Positions 37,408 through 45,102 of a stretch of 64,000 bases of DNA are shown here, in pieces. Made by a program: the position numbers and the translations under genes. Positions within the stretch are counted from its first letter, which is position 1. Each line of letters begins with the position of its first letter. Source of the stretch: an uncultured Psychrobacter sp. (lineage in GTDB: Bacteria; Pseudomonadota; Gammaproteobacteria; Pseudomonadales; Moraxellaceae); contig CANLDW010000002.1 in NCBI GenBank assembly GCA_947489525.1, positions 62,001 to 126,000 on the forward strand. The letters are read 5' to 3'. The notes under the pieces were generated by a model that was not told where the DNA came from, ran no database searches, and worked only from the letters and a program-made list of their open reading frames with translations.

Positions 37408-38886
37408 ATGAGTGTTACTGTATTCAACCCCCGCCTTGACGACGCTACCGATGAAGCGACAAGCAGCGCTGCACTCAATAATTTAAGTGTAGAGCAAGCG
37501 CCTGTCCATAGGGCAGCAAATAAAAAAGTCTTTATTACCACTCAAGGCTGTCAGATGAACGTCTATGATTCTGACAAAATGCTCGATGTCCTCGGCGACT
37601 CGCATGGCATGGAGGTGACGCATAACATTGACGACGCTGATGTGCTGCTCATGAATACCTGCTCTATTCGCGAAAAAGCGCAAGAAAAAGTGTTCTCAGA
37701 GTTGGGACGTTGGCGTAAGCTCAAAGAGAAGCGGCCTGATCTGGTCATTGGCGTTGGCGGCTGCGTGGCCTCACAAGAGGGCGATAATATTCAAAAGCGC
37801 GCGCCTTATGTCGATATGATCTTTGGGCCGCAAACTCTGCACCGTCTGCCTGAGCTATATGATCAATCAAACGAGCAGCGCGATATTGCGCCCAAAAACC
37901 GTATCGGCACTATCGACGTCTCCTTCCCTAGTATTGAGAAATTTGATTTTCTGCCAGAGCCTAGAGTTGAGGGTTATAAAGCCTTTGTCTCGATTATGGA
38001 GGGCTGCTCCAAGTATTGCTCATTTTGCGTCGTGCCTTATACACGTGGCGAAGAGCTATCGCGCCCCCTTGATGATGTACTGGCCGAGATCGACAGCCTT
38101 GCCGAACAAGGTGTACGTGAGATTAACCTCTTAGGTCAAAACGTCAATGGCTATCGCGGTCAAAAAGACGATGGCAGTATTTGCCGTTTTGCAGAATTAC
38201 TGCACTACGTCTCGCATATCGATGGCGTCGAGCGTATTCGCTATACCACCAGTCATCCGCTGGAGTTTACTGATGATATTATCGACGCTTATGCAAAATT
38301 GCCAGAGCTAGTCTCGCACTTGCATCTACCGGTACAAAGCGGCTCAAACGCCATTCTCGCTGCGATGAAACGTAACCATACCATCGATGTGTATATCGAT
38401 CAGATCAATAAGCTCAAAGCGGTGCGTCCTGATATTCATCTGTCTAGCGACTTTATTATCGGTTTCCCGGGCGAGACCGATGCAGACTTTCAAGATACGC
38501 TTAACTTAGCTAAAGCGCTGAATTTTGATCACTCCTACAGCTTTATTTACTCCAAACGTCCAGGCACGCCAGCGTCAGAGCTACCTGACGATGTCAGCTT
38601 CGCAACTAAAAAAGCACGATTAGCTGAATTTCAGCAAGTGATTATTGATTCTACTTTGCAAAAAACTCATGAGATGGTCGGCACCACTACGCGTGTTTTG
38701 GTTGAGCAAGTCGCAGATCGTCATCCAGAGTATCTGCTGGGTACGGCGGATAATACGCGCACGGTGATGTTCCCGTTTGAGGAAGCGCAAAAGGATGAGT
38801 TACTAGGCAAAATCGTCAACGTACACATTACTGAATTTGTTAGTCCGCATATGGTAAAAGGTGAGCTGGTTGAGGTGTTGGCTTAG
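37408..38886 (+). CDS. miaB: tRNA-2-methylthio-N6-dimethylallyladenosine synthase
   Basis: 492 residues. Radical SAM methylthiotransferase that adds the methylthio group to i6A37 of tRNAs. N-terminal UPF0004 domain with the cluster Cys residues in [16 protein letters not shown] (about 44-59), [15 protein letters not shown] and [10 protein letters not shown]. Radical SAM C-x3-C-x2-C as [16 protein letters not shown] (about residue 198-213). C-terminal TRAM domain (from about 425). The N-terminal 35 residues are an extension over E. coli MiaB (474). Followed by a terminator. Confidence 0.97.
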   Translation: MSVTVFNPRLDDATDEATSSAALNNLSVEQAPVHRAANKKVFITTQGCQMNVYDSDKMLDVLGDSHGMEVTHNIDDADVLLMNTCSIREKAQEKVFSELGRWRKLKEKRPDLVIGVGGCVASQEGDNIQKRAPYVDMIFGPQTLHRLPELYDQSNEQRDIAPKNRIGTIDVSFPSIEKFDFLPEPRVEGYKAFVSIMEGCSKYCSFCVVPYTRGEELSRPLDDVLAEIDSLAEQGVREINLLGQNVNGYRGQKDDGSICRFAELLHYVSHIDGVERIRYTTSHPLEFTDDIIDAYAKLPELVSHLHLPVQSGSNAILAAMKRNHTIDVYIDQINKLKAVRPDIHLSSDFIIGFPGETDADFQDTLNLAKALNFDHSYSFIYSKRPGTPASELPDDVSFATKKARLAEFQQVIIDSTLQKTHEMVGTTTRVLVEQVADRHPEYLLGTADNTRTVMFPFEEAQKDELLGKIVNVHITEFVSPHMVKGELVEVLA

Positions 38887-38915
38887 ACCGCTTTAGTAAA
38901 ACTGTTTTGTTGTAG

Positions 38916-38942
38916 GTTGGCGTGGAGCTTGCGACACCCAAC
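38916..38942. repeat. Short imperfect palindrome, dispersed-repeat type
   Basis: GTTGGCGTG ... CACCCAAC, a 27-nt imperfect inverted repeat with one bulge, just after miaB. It resembles small palindromic repeats found in many gammaproteobacterial intergenic regions. No second copy was identified in this window. Confidence 0.5.
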
Positions 38943-38954
38943 GAGTTCATGTTA

Positions 38955-38992
38955 AAAAAAGCCGTTTACTAGAGATAGCAAACGGCTTTTTT
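38955..38992 (+). terminator. Terminator after miaB
   Basis: Thirteen-bp stem AAAAAAGCCGTTT (38955-38967) / AAACGGCTTTTTT (38980-38992) with a 12-nt loop. Confidence 0.92.
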
Positions 38993-39007
38993 GTGTATAA
39001 AATATAA

Positions 39008-39062
39008 GGTGGGTTAGTTTTATCAAGCTCTCGTAGAGAGTGCCGATGAAACGTAACCCGCC
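39008..39062. repeat. Imperfect inverted repeat
   Basis: GGTGGGTTAGTTTTATC... pairs with ...GATGAAACGTAACCCGCC (arms of about 25 nt with a few mismatches, hairpin tip around TCGTAGA). It has no T-run and follows the miaB terminator, so termination is not its likely role. It looks like an intergenic repeat of the GGTGGGTTA type. Confidence 0.6.
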
Positions 39063-39138
39063 GATTGGTATTTTAAAAAAATGGACTTTGCTGCCGTAAG
39101 GTTTTTTAGCCCTGATTACAGCGGTATCCTGCTGATAG

Positions 39139-39218
39139 CAATGGCGTTGCAGACTGTGGCTGGCGGTGGTCGCTCGAATGATGGAACGCCGCTAGCTACG
39201 CTAGTCTGCACGCCATTG
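39139..39218. repeat. Long inverted repeat between miaB and argE
   Basis: CAATGGCGTTGCAGACT (39139-39155) is matched by AGTCTGCACGCCATTG (39203-39218) with a single missing base; similarity continues outward (TATCCTGCT / AGCAGATAC). Spacer 47 nt. An open frame across it (39081-39266) looks accidental. Could be a miniature element or an mRNA-stabilising repeat. Confidence 0.65.
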
Positions 39219-39295
39219 GTAAAGCAGATACAAGCGCAAAGCAGGATTAGCTCCGCGTTATCATAAGTATATCCAGCGTATTGTTCTAACAAAAA

Positions 39296-40540
39296 CTATT
39301 GACCAAGCGTACAACTATCCAAAAGCTTCTGCAAAAACCCATCACAGCGCTCAATCTCACTAAGCTTAACAAACTCATCCGCTTTATGCGCCTGCTCAAT
39401 ACTGCCCGGGCCGCAAATAATAGTGGGAATGCCGCTATTTGTAAACTGCCCGCCTTCGGTCGCATAAGCGACCTTATGGCGCTGATTATCGCCCGTCAGC
39501 GCAGCGATTAACTCTTGTAGCTCAGCGCTATCACTATCAGTCATGGCAGGAACGCTTTCTTCCTGCAATAGCTCAATGCCAGTCTCAGGAGACCGCGCTT
39601 GCATCTTGGCGCTCAGTTCCGCTATTTTATTCTTAATAGGCGCGATCACATCCTCTTGGGTCATGTGCGGCAAGTTACGATAGTCAAAAGTGAACTCGCA
39701 GAGATTGGGCACAATATTGGTTGCTGTACCGCCCTTTATCGTACCGACTGATAAGGTAGAGTACGGCACATCGAATAGATTATCGTTATCGTCACGACCA
39801 CTTATCTCTCTAGCCAACTCATCCACATAACCGACCAAACGGCTGGCGTAGCTAATCGCATTGACGCCTTGATGGGTCAATGAGGAATGCGCTGACTTAC
39901 CATGCACGCGGCAACGATAAACAGCGATGCCTTTATGCGCCACCACCATAGTCATCAATGTCGGCTCGCCAACGATGCAATAATCTGGGGTGATACCGCG
40001 CGCTTTGATATCTGCTAAAATCAGCGGCGCACCCAAACAGCCCACCTCTTCATCAAATGAGAATGCTAAATGCAGTGGACGGCTCAGCTTACCGCTATTA
40101 GATAACTCCACCGCTTTTGGCAGTAGCGTTAAAGTACAAGCAATAAAGCCTTTCATATCGCAAGCACCGCGCCCGTAGAGTTTATCACCGCGAATCTCAG
40201 CTTTAAAGGGCTCAGATGACCAGTCTTGACCGTCAACAGGCACGACATCAGTATGACCGGACAGCACCAAACCGCCATCCATAACATCAGCGTTTTGTCC
40301 TGCGGGTACGGTGACAAAGAGATTGGCTTTGTTTTTCGCCTCATTAAAGGTGAGATCAACGCTTAAACCTAGCTGCTCGCAGTACCCTTGCACGTCTTCG
40401 ATGAGCGCTAAGTTTGAATGGCGACTGACGGTATCAAAGCCAATCAAACGCGTCAGCCAATCAAGGCTTTGCGTTGGATAGTTCGCACTAGAAAGCTTAG
40501 AGCTAGTCTGTATTTCATTACTACTGGCGGTTATGGTCAT
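39296..40540 (-). CDS. argE: Acetylornithine deacetylase
   Basis: 414 residues. M20 family zinc amidohydrolase removing the acetyl group from N-acetylornithine in arginine synthesis. Metal and catalytic motifs: LSGHTDVVPVDGQDW (His about 93), GRGACDMKGF (Asp), FSFDEEVGCLGAP (catalytic Glu-Glu), VGEPTLM (Glu) and a C-terminal ICGPGSIEQAHKADEFV (His). The dimerisation domain includes KSAHSSLTHQGVNAI. E. coli ArgE is 383 residues; the extra residues are at the N-terminus (Ser/Thr-rich). It is preceded by a truncated deaminase remnant on the same strand. Confidence 0.93.
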   Translation of the reverse strand: MTITASSNEIQTSSKLSSANYPTQSLDWLTRLIGFDTVSRHSNLALIEDVQGYCEQLGLSVDLTFNEAKNKANLFVTVPAGQNADVMDGGLVLSGHTDVVPVDGQDWSSEPFKAEIRGDKLYGRGACDMKGFIACTLTLLPKAVELSNSGKLSRPLHLAFSFDEEVGCLGAPLILADIKARGITPDYCIVGEPTLMTMVVAHKGIAVYRCRVHGKSAHSSLTHQGVNAISYASRLVGYVDELAREISGRDDNDNLFDVPYSTLSVGTIKGGTATNIVPNLCEFTFDYRNLPHMTQEDVIAPIKNKIAELSAKMQARSPETGIELLQEESVPAMTDSDSAELQELIAALTGDNQRHKVAYATEGGQFTNSGIPTIICGPGSIEQAHKADEFVKLSEIERCDGFLQKLLDSCTLGQ

Positions 40541-40588
40541 AAGATTTTCCTAATCTATTCTATTCATTTATCCATCTATTTAAAGAAC

Positions 40589-40660
40589 TTAACTGTTTTT
40601 GACCTCTGTTGCCAGCGCCACGCAGCGGCGCAAATGTGTCATATCCTGATCGTTAATCAT
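40589..40660 (-). pseudogene. Truncated N-terminus of a nucleoside deaminase
   Basis: A 23-codon frame with a good ribosome binding site (AAAGGA, 8 nt before ATG 40660). Its product begins M-I-N-D-Q-D-M-T-H-L-R-R-C-V-A-L-A and stops at TAA. This is how bacterial nucleoside/CMP-dCMP-type deaminases begin (x-x-D-x-x-x-L-R-R-C-V-x-L-A), but the zinc domain (H-A-E, P-C-x-x-C) is missing and cannot be found in the next 49 nt, where argE starts. It is either a deletion remnant or a short upstream frame affecting argE. Confidence 0.5.
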
Positions 40661-40776
40661 AGTTATATTCCTTTATTAGGACGATAATAACGAGTAAAAG
40701 CCGTTATTACCCCCATGAATTAATAAATAACTGTTTTAACAACAGGTTCTAGGTAGATACGTTTGTTTCAGTAAGT

Positions 40777-41427
40777 TTAAGACGGATTATTTTGGTTCAT
40801 GACATCAATAAAAGTCATTGGCGTTGATTGCTTCGCCTCCATCTCGCGCTCCTTAGTCGTTTTGGCATCGAGTGCCAAGCCTGATATAAGCGCTAACTCT
40901 TTAATAGGTTTACGCGTACGCGTTGCAAACATCACAGGTACCATACGAGCAAACTCAAATAGGTGTAAGTAGGACTCCTCACCACCCTCAAAATCTTCGC
41001 CATCTTCCAAACGAATTGCACCTATTTTGGCAAGGTCAGTAAGTATCTCATTTTCGTCTTTACTTAAACGACAATCGGTAATACCAAACCCAGTCATAAA
41101 ACCATTTGCCCACTGTTTCAGCGCCATCACTCGCTCGTACAAATCATGTTCGTCGTCAGGTACGAGCGGCGTGTAAGCGTACGCGTCATCTTTGTCTTTC
41201 AACTGAAATACCGTGTCCTCGCCCTCTTCCGTCAATAAGGTTAACGCCTCGTCGGGCAACGGGGCAAAGCTGAGCTCCTCAAGTACAGTTGCCCACCCCG
41301 CTTCATCAGGTGCGCTGCAAGCGGTCATCAGCCCCGTCATAAGTCCGTGCAGCTCACTGATACTGACATCATTCCAATCCTCAATAGCACGCGTCCACGT
41401 GTTCCAGCCTGAGATATTATCATTCAT
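40777..41427 (-). CDS. UPF0149 (YgfB/YecA) family protein
   Basis: 216 residues. Helical family with the N-terminal ISELHGLMTGLMTACSAPD and middle LKQWANGFMTGFGITDCRLSKDENEILTDLAKIG patterns of UPF0149/YgfB. The second half is acidic (EDGEDFEGGEESYLHLFEFARMV) and then basic. In Pseudomonas a YgfB homologue is linked to repression of AmpDh3 expression; whether that applies here is unknown. Divergent from the coiled-coil/zapA pair, as ygfB and zapA are neighbours across gammaproteobacteria. Confidence 0.88.
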   Translation of the reverse strand: MNDNISGWNTWTRAIEDWNDVSISELHGLMTGLMTACSAPDEAGWATVLEELSFAPLPDEALTLLTEEGEDTVFQLKDKDDAYAYTPLVPDDEHDLYERVMALKQWANGFMTGFGITDCRLSKDENEILTDLAKIGAIRLEDGEDFEGGEESYLHLFEFARMVPVMFATRTRKPIKELALISGLALDAKTTKEREMEAKQSTPMTFIDVMNQNNPS

Positions 41428-41564
41428 AATATAATCCTAGTAAGGTAAGCGAAAATGCACGCCAATAGGTGCAATTACTTTGTTGATATAGATATTATGC
41501 GGTCACCTATGGCATTATTAAACGCATGACGTCACATAACATTGATTAAAGGTAAAAACTGACT

Positions 41565-42017
41565 ATGTACGACCAACTCAAAAAACTAGAAAAAATGATA
41601 CTCGATATAAAGGAGCAGTATCACAGTGTCAGTAGTGAGCTCGATCAGTTAAAACAGCAACCGACCGCTGATCCAAAGGAGATGGCCGCGTTAAAAAGCA
41701 AACTCGATAACAGTGTTACTGAGCACAATACGAGTAAAAAGCAGCTCAGCGACCTTGATAAACGCTATCAGAACCTAGCTGAAGCCCATCACATGATTGG
41801 TGAAGAACAAGATAAACTGCAACAGCAACTCACTGATTTAGAGCAGCAAAACCGCAAGCTTCAAGAACAAAATGAAGAACTACAGCAGCAAAACGATGAA
41901 ATCAGACAGCAAAATAGTGCACTACATGAAAAAAACCAGCTCGCCGCTGAGCGCACGCAAGTGGTACTCCAGCGCTTGACTCGCATTGATCAAGCAGAAG
42001 CGAGCGAAGACTCATAG
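41565..42017 (+). CDS. Coiled-coil protein upstream of zapA
   Basis: 150 residues, almost all predicted helix with heptad Leu/Gln pattern. Residues 1-75 are Lys/Leu/Asp-rich; residues about 85-130 are a Gln/Glu/Asn-rich stretch with repeats of L-x-x-Q-N and Q-Q-N (EQQNRKLQEQN, LQQQNDEIRQQN). It resembles the small coiled-coil proteins found just before zapA (TIGR02449-type), though longer. It lies 76 nt before zapA on the same strand, so a role in division-ring organisation is a context-based guess. Confidence 0.7.
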   Translation: MYDQLKKLEKMILDIKEQYHSVSSELDQLKQQPTADPKEMAALKSKLDNSVTEHNTSKKQLSDLDKRYQNLAEAHHMIGEEQDKLQQQLTDLEQQNRKLQEQNEELQQQNDEIRQQNSALHEKNQLAAERTQVVLQRLTRIDQAEASEDS

Positions 42018-42093
42018 ATCCTAGATGCTTTTATGGCGACACCCTTATCAGCTTATGCCCAGAATTTTATAAAAACACTTTGTAGGATGAATT

Positions 42094-42771
42094 ATGACCG
42101 ATGATCGCAACGAGACTCTAAACAAAGACGTACCCGCTGATAATAAAGCGCAGTCAGGTACTACTCCAACCGATGAGCCAACCACTACACAAACGATAGC
42201 GCCGCAGACAGCCCCTAACCTGCCCAGCCCTTCTAAACGTGAAACGACCCCGGACAATAAAGACCAGCAAAATTTTGAAAAGACTAAGCTTGAACAAGAC
42301 AGTAATAATAACCGTATGAATAAGAATAAAAATGACAATACTGCAAATGCCAATATTGTAAATGACAATGATAAAAACAATCCTATTAAAAGCGACAATG
42401 TAGTTAACACGAACAGTTTGAATAATGTCAATAAAAAACCAGCGGAGCAAAGTAAAGCTGTGACCAATAGCCCTGAGCCAAAAATGAAAAAAGCAGACAT
42501 CGCTATTGCAGGGACAACTTATAGTGTTTACTGCCCTGTCGATGAAGAGGATGAGCTGCGTTCAGCCGTTCATTACATCAATAACTTTGCTCTTGAGATA
42601 AAAAAAGACGCGCCAAATCTGAGTCAAGAAAACTTATTAGTGCTGAGCTGCTTAAACTTATACGAAAAAATTAACGCTAATAAAAAGCGTGCAGAAGAGC
42701 GCAAGACTCAAGATGATGAATCCGAGGCACTCCTACAAAAGATCATCAAAGACGCCCAGTCTGTATTATAA
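42094..42771 (+). CDS. zapA: ZapA-like cell division protein with a long disordered N-terminus
   Basis: 225 residues. The last 95 (MKKADIAIAGTTYSVYC..., VHYINNFALEI, NLLVLSCLNLYEKI) form a ZapA domain, which cross-links FtsZ protofilaments. The first 130 residues are Asn/Asp/Thr/Lys-rich with no fold, and contain NNNRMNKNKNDN-type runs. AGGA lies 6 nt before ATG 42094, whereas the internal ATG at 42484 lacks a good site, so the extension is probably translated. E. coli ZapA has 109 residues. No 6S RNA-like structure was recognised downstream. Confidence 0.85.
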   Translation: MTDDRNETLNKDVPADNKAQSGTTPTDEPTTTQTIAPQTAPNLPSPSKRETTPDNKDQQNFEKTKLEQDSNNNRMNKNKNDNTANANIVNDNDKNNPIKSDNVVNTNSLNNVNKKPAEQSKAVTNSPEPKMKKADIAIAGTTYSVYCPVDEEDELRSAVHYINNFALEIKKDAPNLSQENLLVLSCLNLYEKINANKKRAEERKTQDDESEALLQKIIKDAQSVL

Positions 42772-42817
42772 GCCTATTAAACTTATAAACTGTGAATAGG
42801 TAAGCGGTGTACTGAAT

Positions 42818-43099
42818 TTATTGATAGGTTTTACCGGCGTGAAAGTCTGCTTGATGCTCATAATTGCAAAAGAACAGCTGTTGTTGATCTTGACTCGCTT
42901 CAGTATTTAGCTCTTGAGTCTGGGTTTCAAGCACGCCGCGATACTCAGCTAAACTATGACCGCAAAAGTTGCACGTACGCGGCGTAGTAACATCACCTGC
43001 TTGCGGCATCATGCTTTTGGGTGCACGCGGATACATAAACTTATAAAAGGCCCACATACTCGCCCAAATGAGAAGGATGACAATAATAGCAGCGAACAA
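42818..43099 (-). CDS. PP0621-like small membrane protein
   Basis: 93 residues: one N-terminal TM helix (about 2-20, FAAIIVILLIWASMWAFYKFMY), then a CNFCGHSLAEYRG zinc-ribbon-like Cys pair (about 43-55) and a second Cys in LFFCNYEHQADFHAG. The arrangement matches the PP0621 family of small uncharacterised proteins. It is convergent with zapA and divergent from nothing nearby; gap to the methyltransferase terminator is small. Function unknown. Confidence 0.75.
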   Translation of the reverse strand: MFAAIIVILLIWASMWAFYKFMYPRAPKSMMPQAGDVTTPRTCNFCGHSLAEYRGVLETQTQELNTEASQDQQQLFFCNYEHQADFHAGKTYQ

Positions 43100-43162
43100 G
43101 GCATAGCTCCTTAGTGATGTATTCAGATGGCATTCTATAGACTATACACAAAACTGCGATAT

Positions 43163-43192
43163 AAAAAAACTGGCTATTTGAGGCCAGTTTTT
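43163..43192 (-). terminator. Terminator after the methyltransferase gene
   Basis: Ten-bp stem AAAAACTGGC (43165-43174) / GCCAGTTTTT (43183-43192), with extra A on the left. Orientation fits the minus-strand glyQ-glyS-RE-MTase run. Confidence 0.85.
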
Positions 43193-43215
43193 TATATAGA
43201 CTTTACTATTACTAA

Positions 43216-44349
43216 TTACGGTTCATCTTCCTGCACAGTCTTTCTTCCTTTTAAAGCTATTAACAAAGACCGACCTAACGCTTTAGCTAAATTAACTGGT
43301 ACAGCATTGCCAATTTGCTTATACTGCTGGCTAGTACTACCCGCAAATACCCATGCATCAGGAAAAGTTTGTATTCTAGCGTACTCTCTAACTGTTAAAG
43401 GACGGGTTTCATCTGGATGACAACGTTCAGTCTGATTTTGAGCAGGTGAGCAGGTCAAAGTCAAGCTAGGTGCATCCCAAGCCAGACGCCTTGCCATCCC
43501 TGTCTTACCGCCGCCAAGATAATAGCTTTTTTTCATATAAGCCTTGGCAATATCTTCTGGTAAATCTCGCCAATAGCCACCAGCAGGTACAAGATCTAAT
43601 ACTAATTTTTTCTTCTCTGGATACTTTTGACCCTCAGATAGCGGTACATCGTTATCATAAAGTACGCCTGCCTTTAAACCATCGGCTAAAGTGTATTCAC
43701 GCTCTTCCGGCTCAGGCCATGTAAAATGAATATCGTCTACTAAATCTTTCCGGATGGCAACCAGTATCAACCGCTCCCTTTTTTGTGGTACTTGATAATA
43801 TTTGGCATGTAATACTTTAGGTTCAACCAATTCATAACCAATATCATCAATAACTTGCTTAATAGTCGCAAGTGTCCTTCCTTTGTCATGGTTAAGCAGT
43901 CCTCTTACATTCTCACCCACCATAATTTTGGGACGGACTTCTTGAACAGCACGAGCAAACTCAAAAAATAATGTGCCTCTAGTGTCCTCAAATCCCCCTT
44001 TACTACCAGCATAGGAGAACGCTTGACAAGGAAAGCCACCTGTAACTAAGTCAACTTTGTCTCGATAAGGCTTAAAGTCGACTTCTTCAATAGGAGCTTC
44101 TAATACTTGCCAACTAGGACGATTATGACGTAAGGTTTGGCACGCCCATTTGTCCTTTTCATTGAGTAATATGTTATGGAAGCCTGCCTGCTCTAATCCT
44201 AAAGCTAAACCGCCAGCGCCTGCAAATAGCTCAATACTAGTTGCTATCTGACTATTAGTATCATTTCCAATAACACTAACTTTTTTAGCTTTTGAGATAA
44301 TATCTTTAGACTCATTGAACAGTGACATTTGCTGCAATGTTATCTCCAT
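43216..44349 (-). CDS. Type II DNA cytosine-5 methyltransferase
   Basis: 377 residues. All key m5C motifs are present: I ELFAGAGGLALGLEQAG (about 40-56), IV GGFPCQAFSYAG with the catalytic Cys (about 108), VI GENVRGLL, VIII QKRERLILVAI, and X QIGNAVPVNLAKALG. The variable region between VIII and IX (about 215-310) should carry the target recognition domain. Its ATG overlaps the end of the restriction gene by 10 nt (ATGGAGATAA). With its partner it is predicted to modify GGNCC, from the Eco47II/Sau96I relationship of the nuclease. Base composition is more AT-rich than the flanking genes. Confidence 0.95.
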   Translation of the reverse strand: MEITLQQMSLFNESKDIISKAKKVSVIGNDTNSQIATSIELFAGAGGLALGLEQAGFHNILLNEKDKWACQTLRHNRPSWQVLEAPIEEVDFKPYRDKVDLVTGGFPCQAFSYAGSKGGFEDTRGTLFFEFARAVQEVRPKIMVGENVRGLLNHDKGRTLATIKQVIDDIGYELVEPKVLHAKYYQVPQKRERLILVAIRKDLVDDIHFTWPEPEEREYTLADGLKAGVLYDNDVPLSEGQKYPEKKKLVLDLVPAGGYWRDLPEDIAKAYMKKSYYLGGGKTGMARRLAWDAPSLTLTCSPAQNQTERCHPDETRPLTVREYARIQTFPDAWVFAGSTSQQYKQIGNAVPVNLAKALGRSLLIALKGRKTVQEDEP

Positions 44350-45089
44350 TGAAAGTCAGTAAAACCCTCATAAGTGGCAAAGGAAGTTTGGTATATTGAT
44401 CTTAAAATATCAGTATCTTTTTTTCCTACCATTAATTCATCAATAACAGTATTTTGAATGATACTGTCCAAATTAGTACTTTCTAACACATCTTCAACTA
44501 CTCTAGGTAAAACCTGACACAGCTGAGAAAAAGCATCAGTCTGACCAGTAGCCAGTTTATAAAACTGATCTATTGAAACACGACGAATATTATCACGGCT
44601 TTTACTGATACCATTAAGACTAACTCTCCAAGGTATATTTTGGCTTCGCTTAGCAATAACTTCAACTAACATACAAACCGATTCTACGTCCTCGATCAGC
44701 TGATCTTGCATTTTCATATACGTTTTTTGACTCGACGATGAGTTCATCGTATTGTGTTTGTTTTTCATCTCAACATATATTTTTTTAGATTCATTGATAA
44801 TATCAAAGCCTTGTAAAGGCACATGCCATCCATCAATATAATTAAAAATGTCCTGATGAAAGTAACCAATATGATTATTATTCGACTTATCAAGCTGTCT
44901 AATCACTTCGCCTTCTATAATCTCTTCCCAAGATTGCTGATAAATACGTGCGTCAAAGGTTAGTTTGATGGGATCGATAATATTTTTATGAAAATCTTTA
45001 AGACAAATTACTGCTCTATACTTCTCAACAGTTGATTTGACATGGTTAAATAAATTTTCATCACTGATAAATGCTAAATCATATTGCAT
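44340..45089 (-). CDS. Type II restriction endonuclease, Eco47II family
   Basis: 249 residues from ATG 45089, which has GAGG 8 nt upstream; ten more codons are open upstream, overlapping glyS. The whole length matches the RE_Eco47II family: YDLAFISDENLFNHVK, NIIDPIKLTFDARIY, QLDKSNNNHIGYFHQD and a PD-(D/E)xK-type core with D96 ... E107-x-K109 in GFDIINESKKIYVEMKNKHNT. Family members cut GGNCC. Starts 13 nt after the glyS stop and ends overlapping the methyltransferase start, so restriction precedes modification in one operon. Notably AT-rich, a sign of transfer. Confidence 0.92.
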   Translation of the reverse strand: MQYDLAFISDENLFNHVKSTVEKYRAVICLKDFHKNIIDPIKLTFDARIYQQSWEEIIEGEVIRQLDKSNNNHIGYFHQDIFNYIDGWHVPLQGFDIINESKKIYVEMKNKHNTMNSSSSQKTYMKMQDQLIEDVESVCMLVEVIAKRSQNIPWRVSLNGISKSRDNIRRVSIDQFYKLATGQTDAFSQLCQVLPRVVEDVLESTNLDSIIQNTVIDELMVGKKDTDILRSIYQTSFATYEGFTDFQWR

Positions 45090-45102
45090 TTTACCATCCT
45101 CA

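Noticed and set aside
39081..39266. 61-codon open frame on the plus strand between miaB and argE
   Set aside because: It runs across the long inverted repeat, has no ribosome binding site and no family resemblance.
42048..42500. 150-codon hydrophobic frame antisense to zapA
   Set aside because: Its Leu/Phe-rich look is the complement of the Asn/Lys-rich zapA extension; no start signals.
42772..43160. 6S RNA downstream of zapA
   Set aside because: A PP0621-like gene occupies the space and I could not see the long bulged hairpin typical of 6S.
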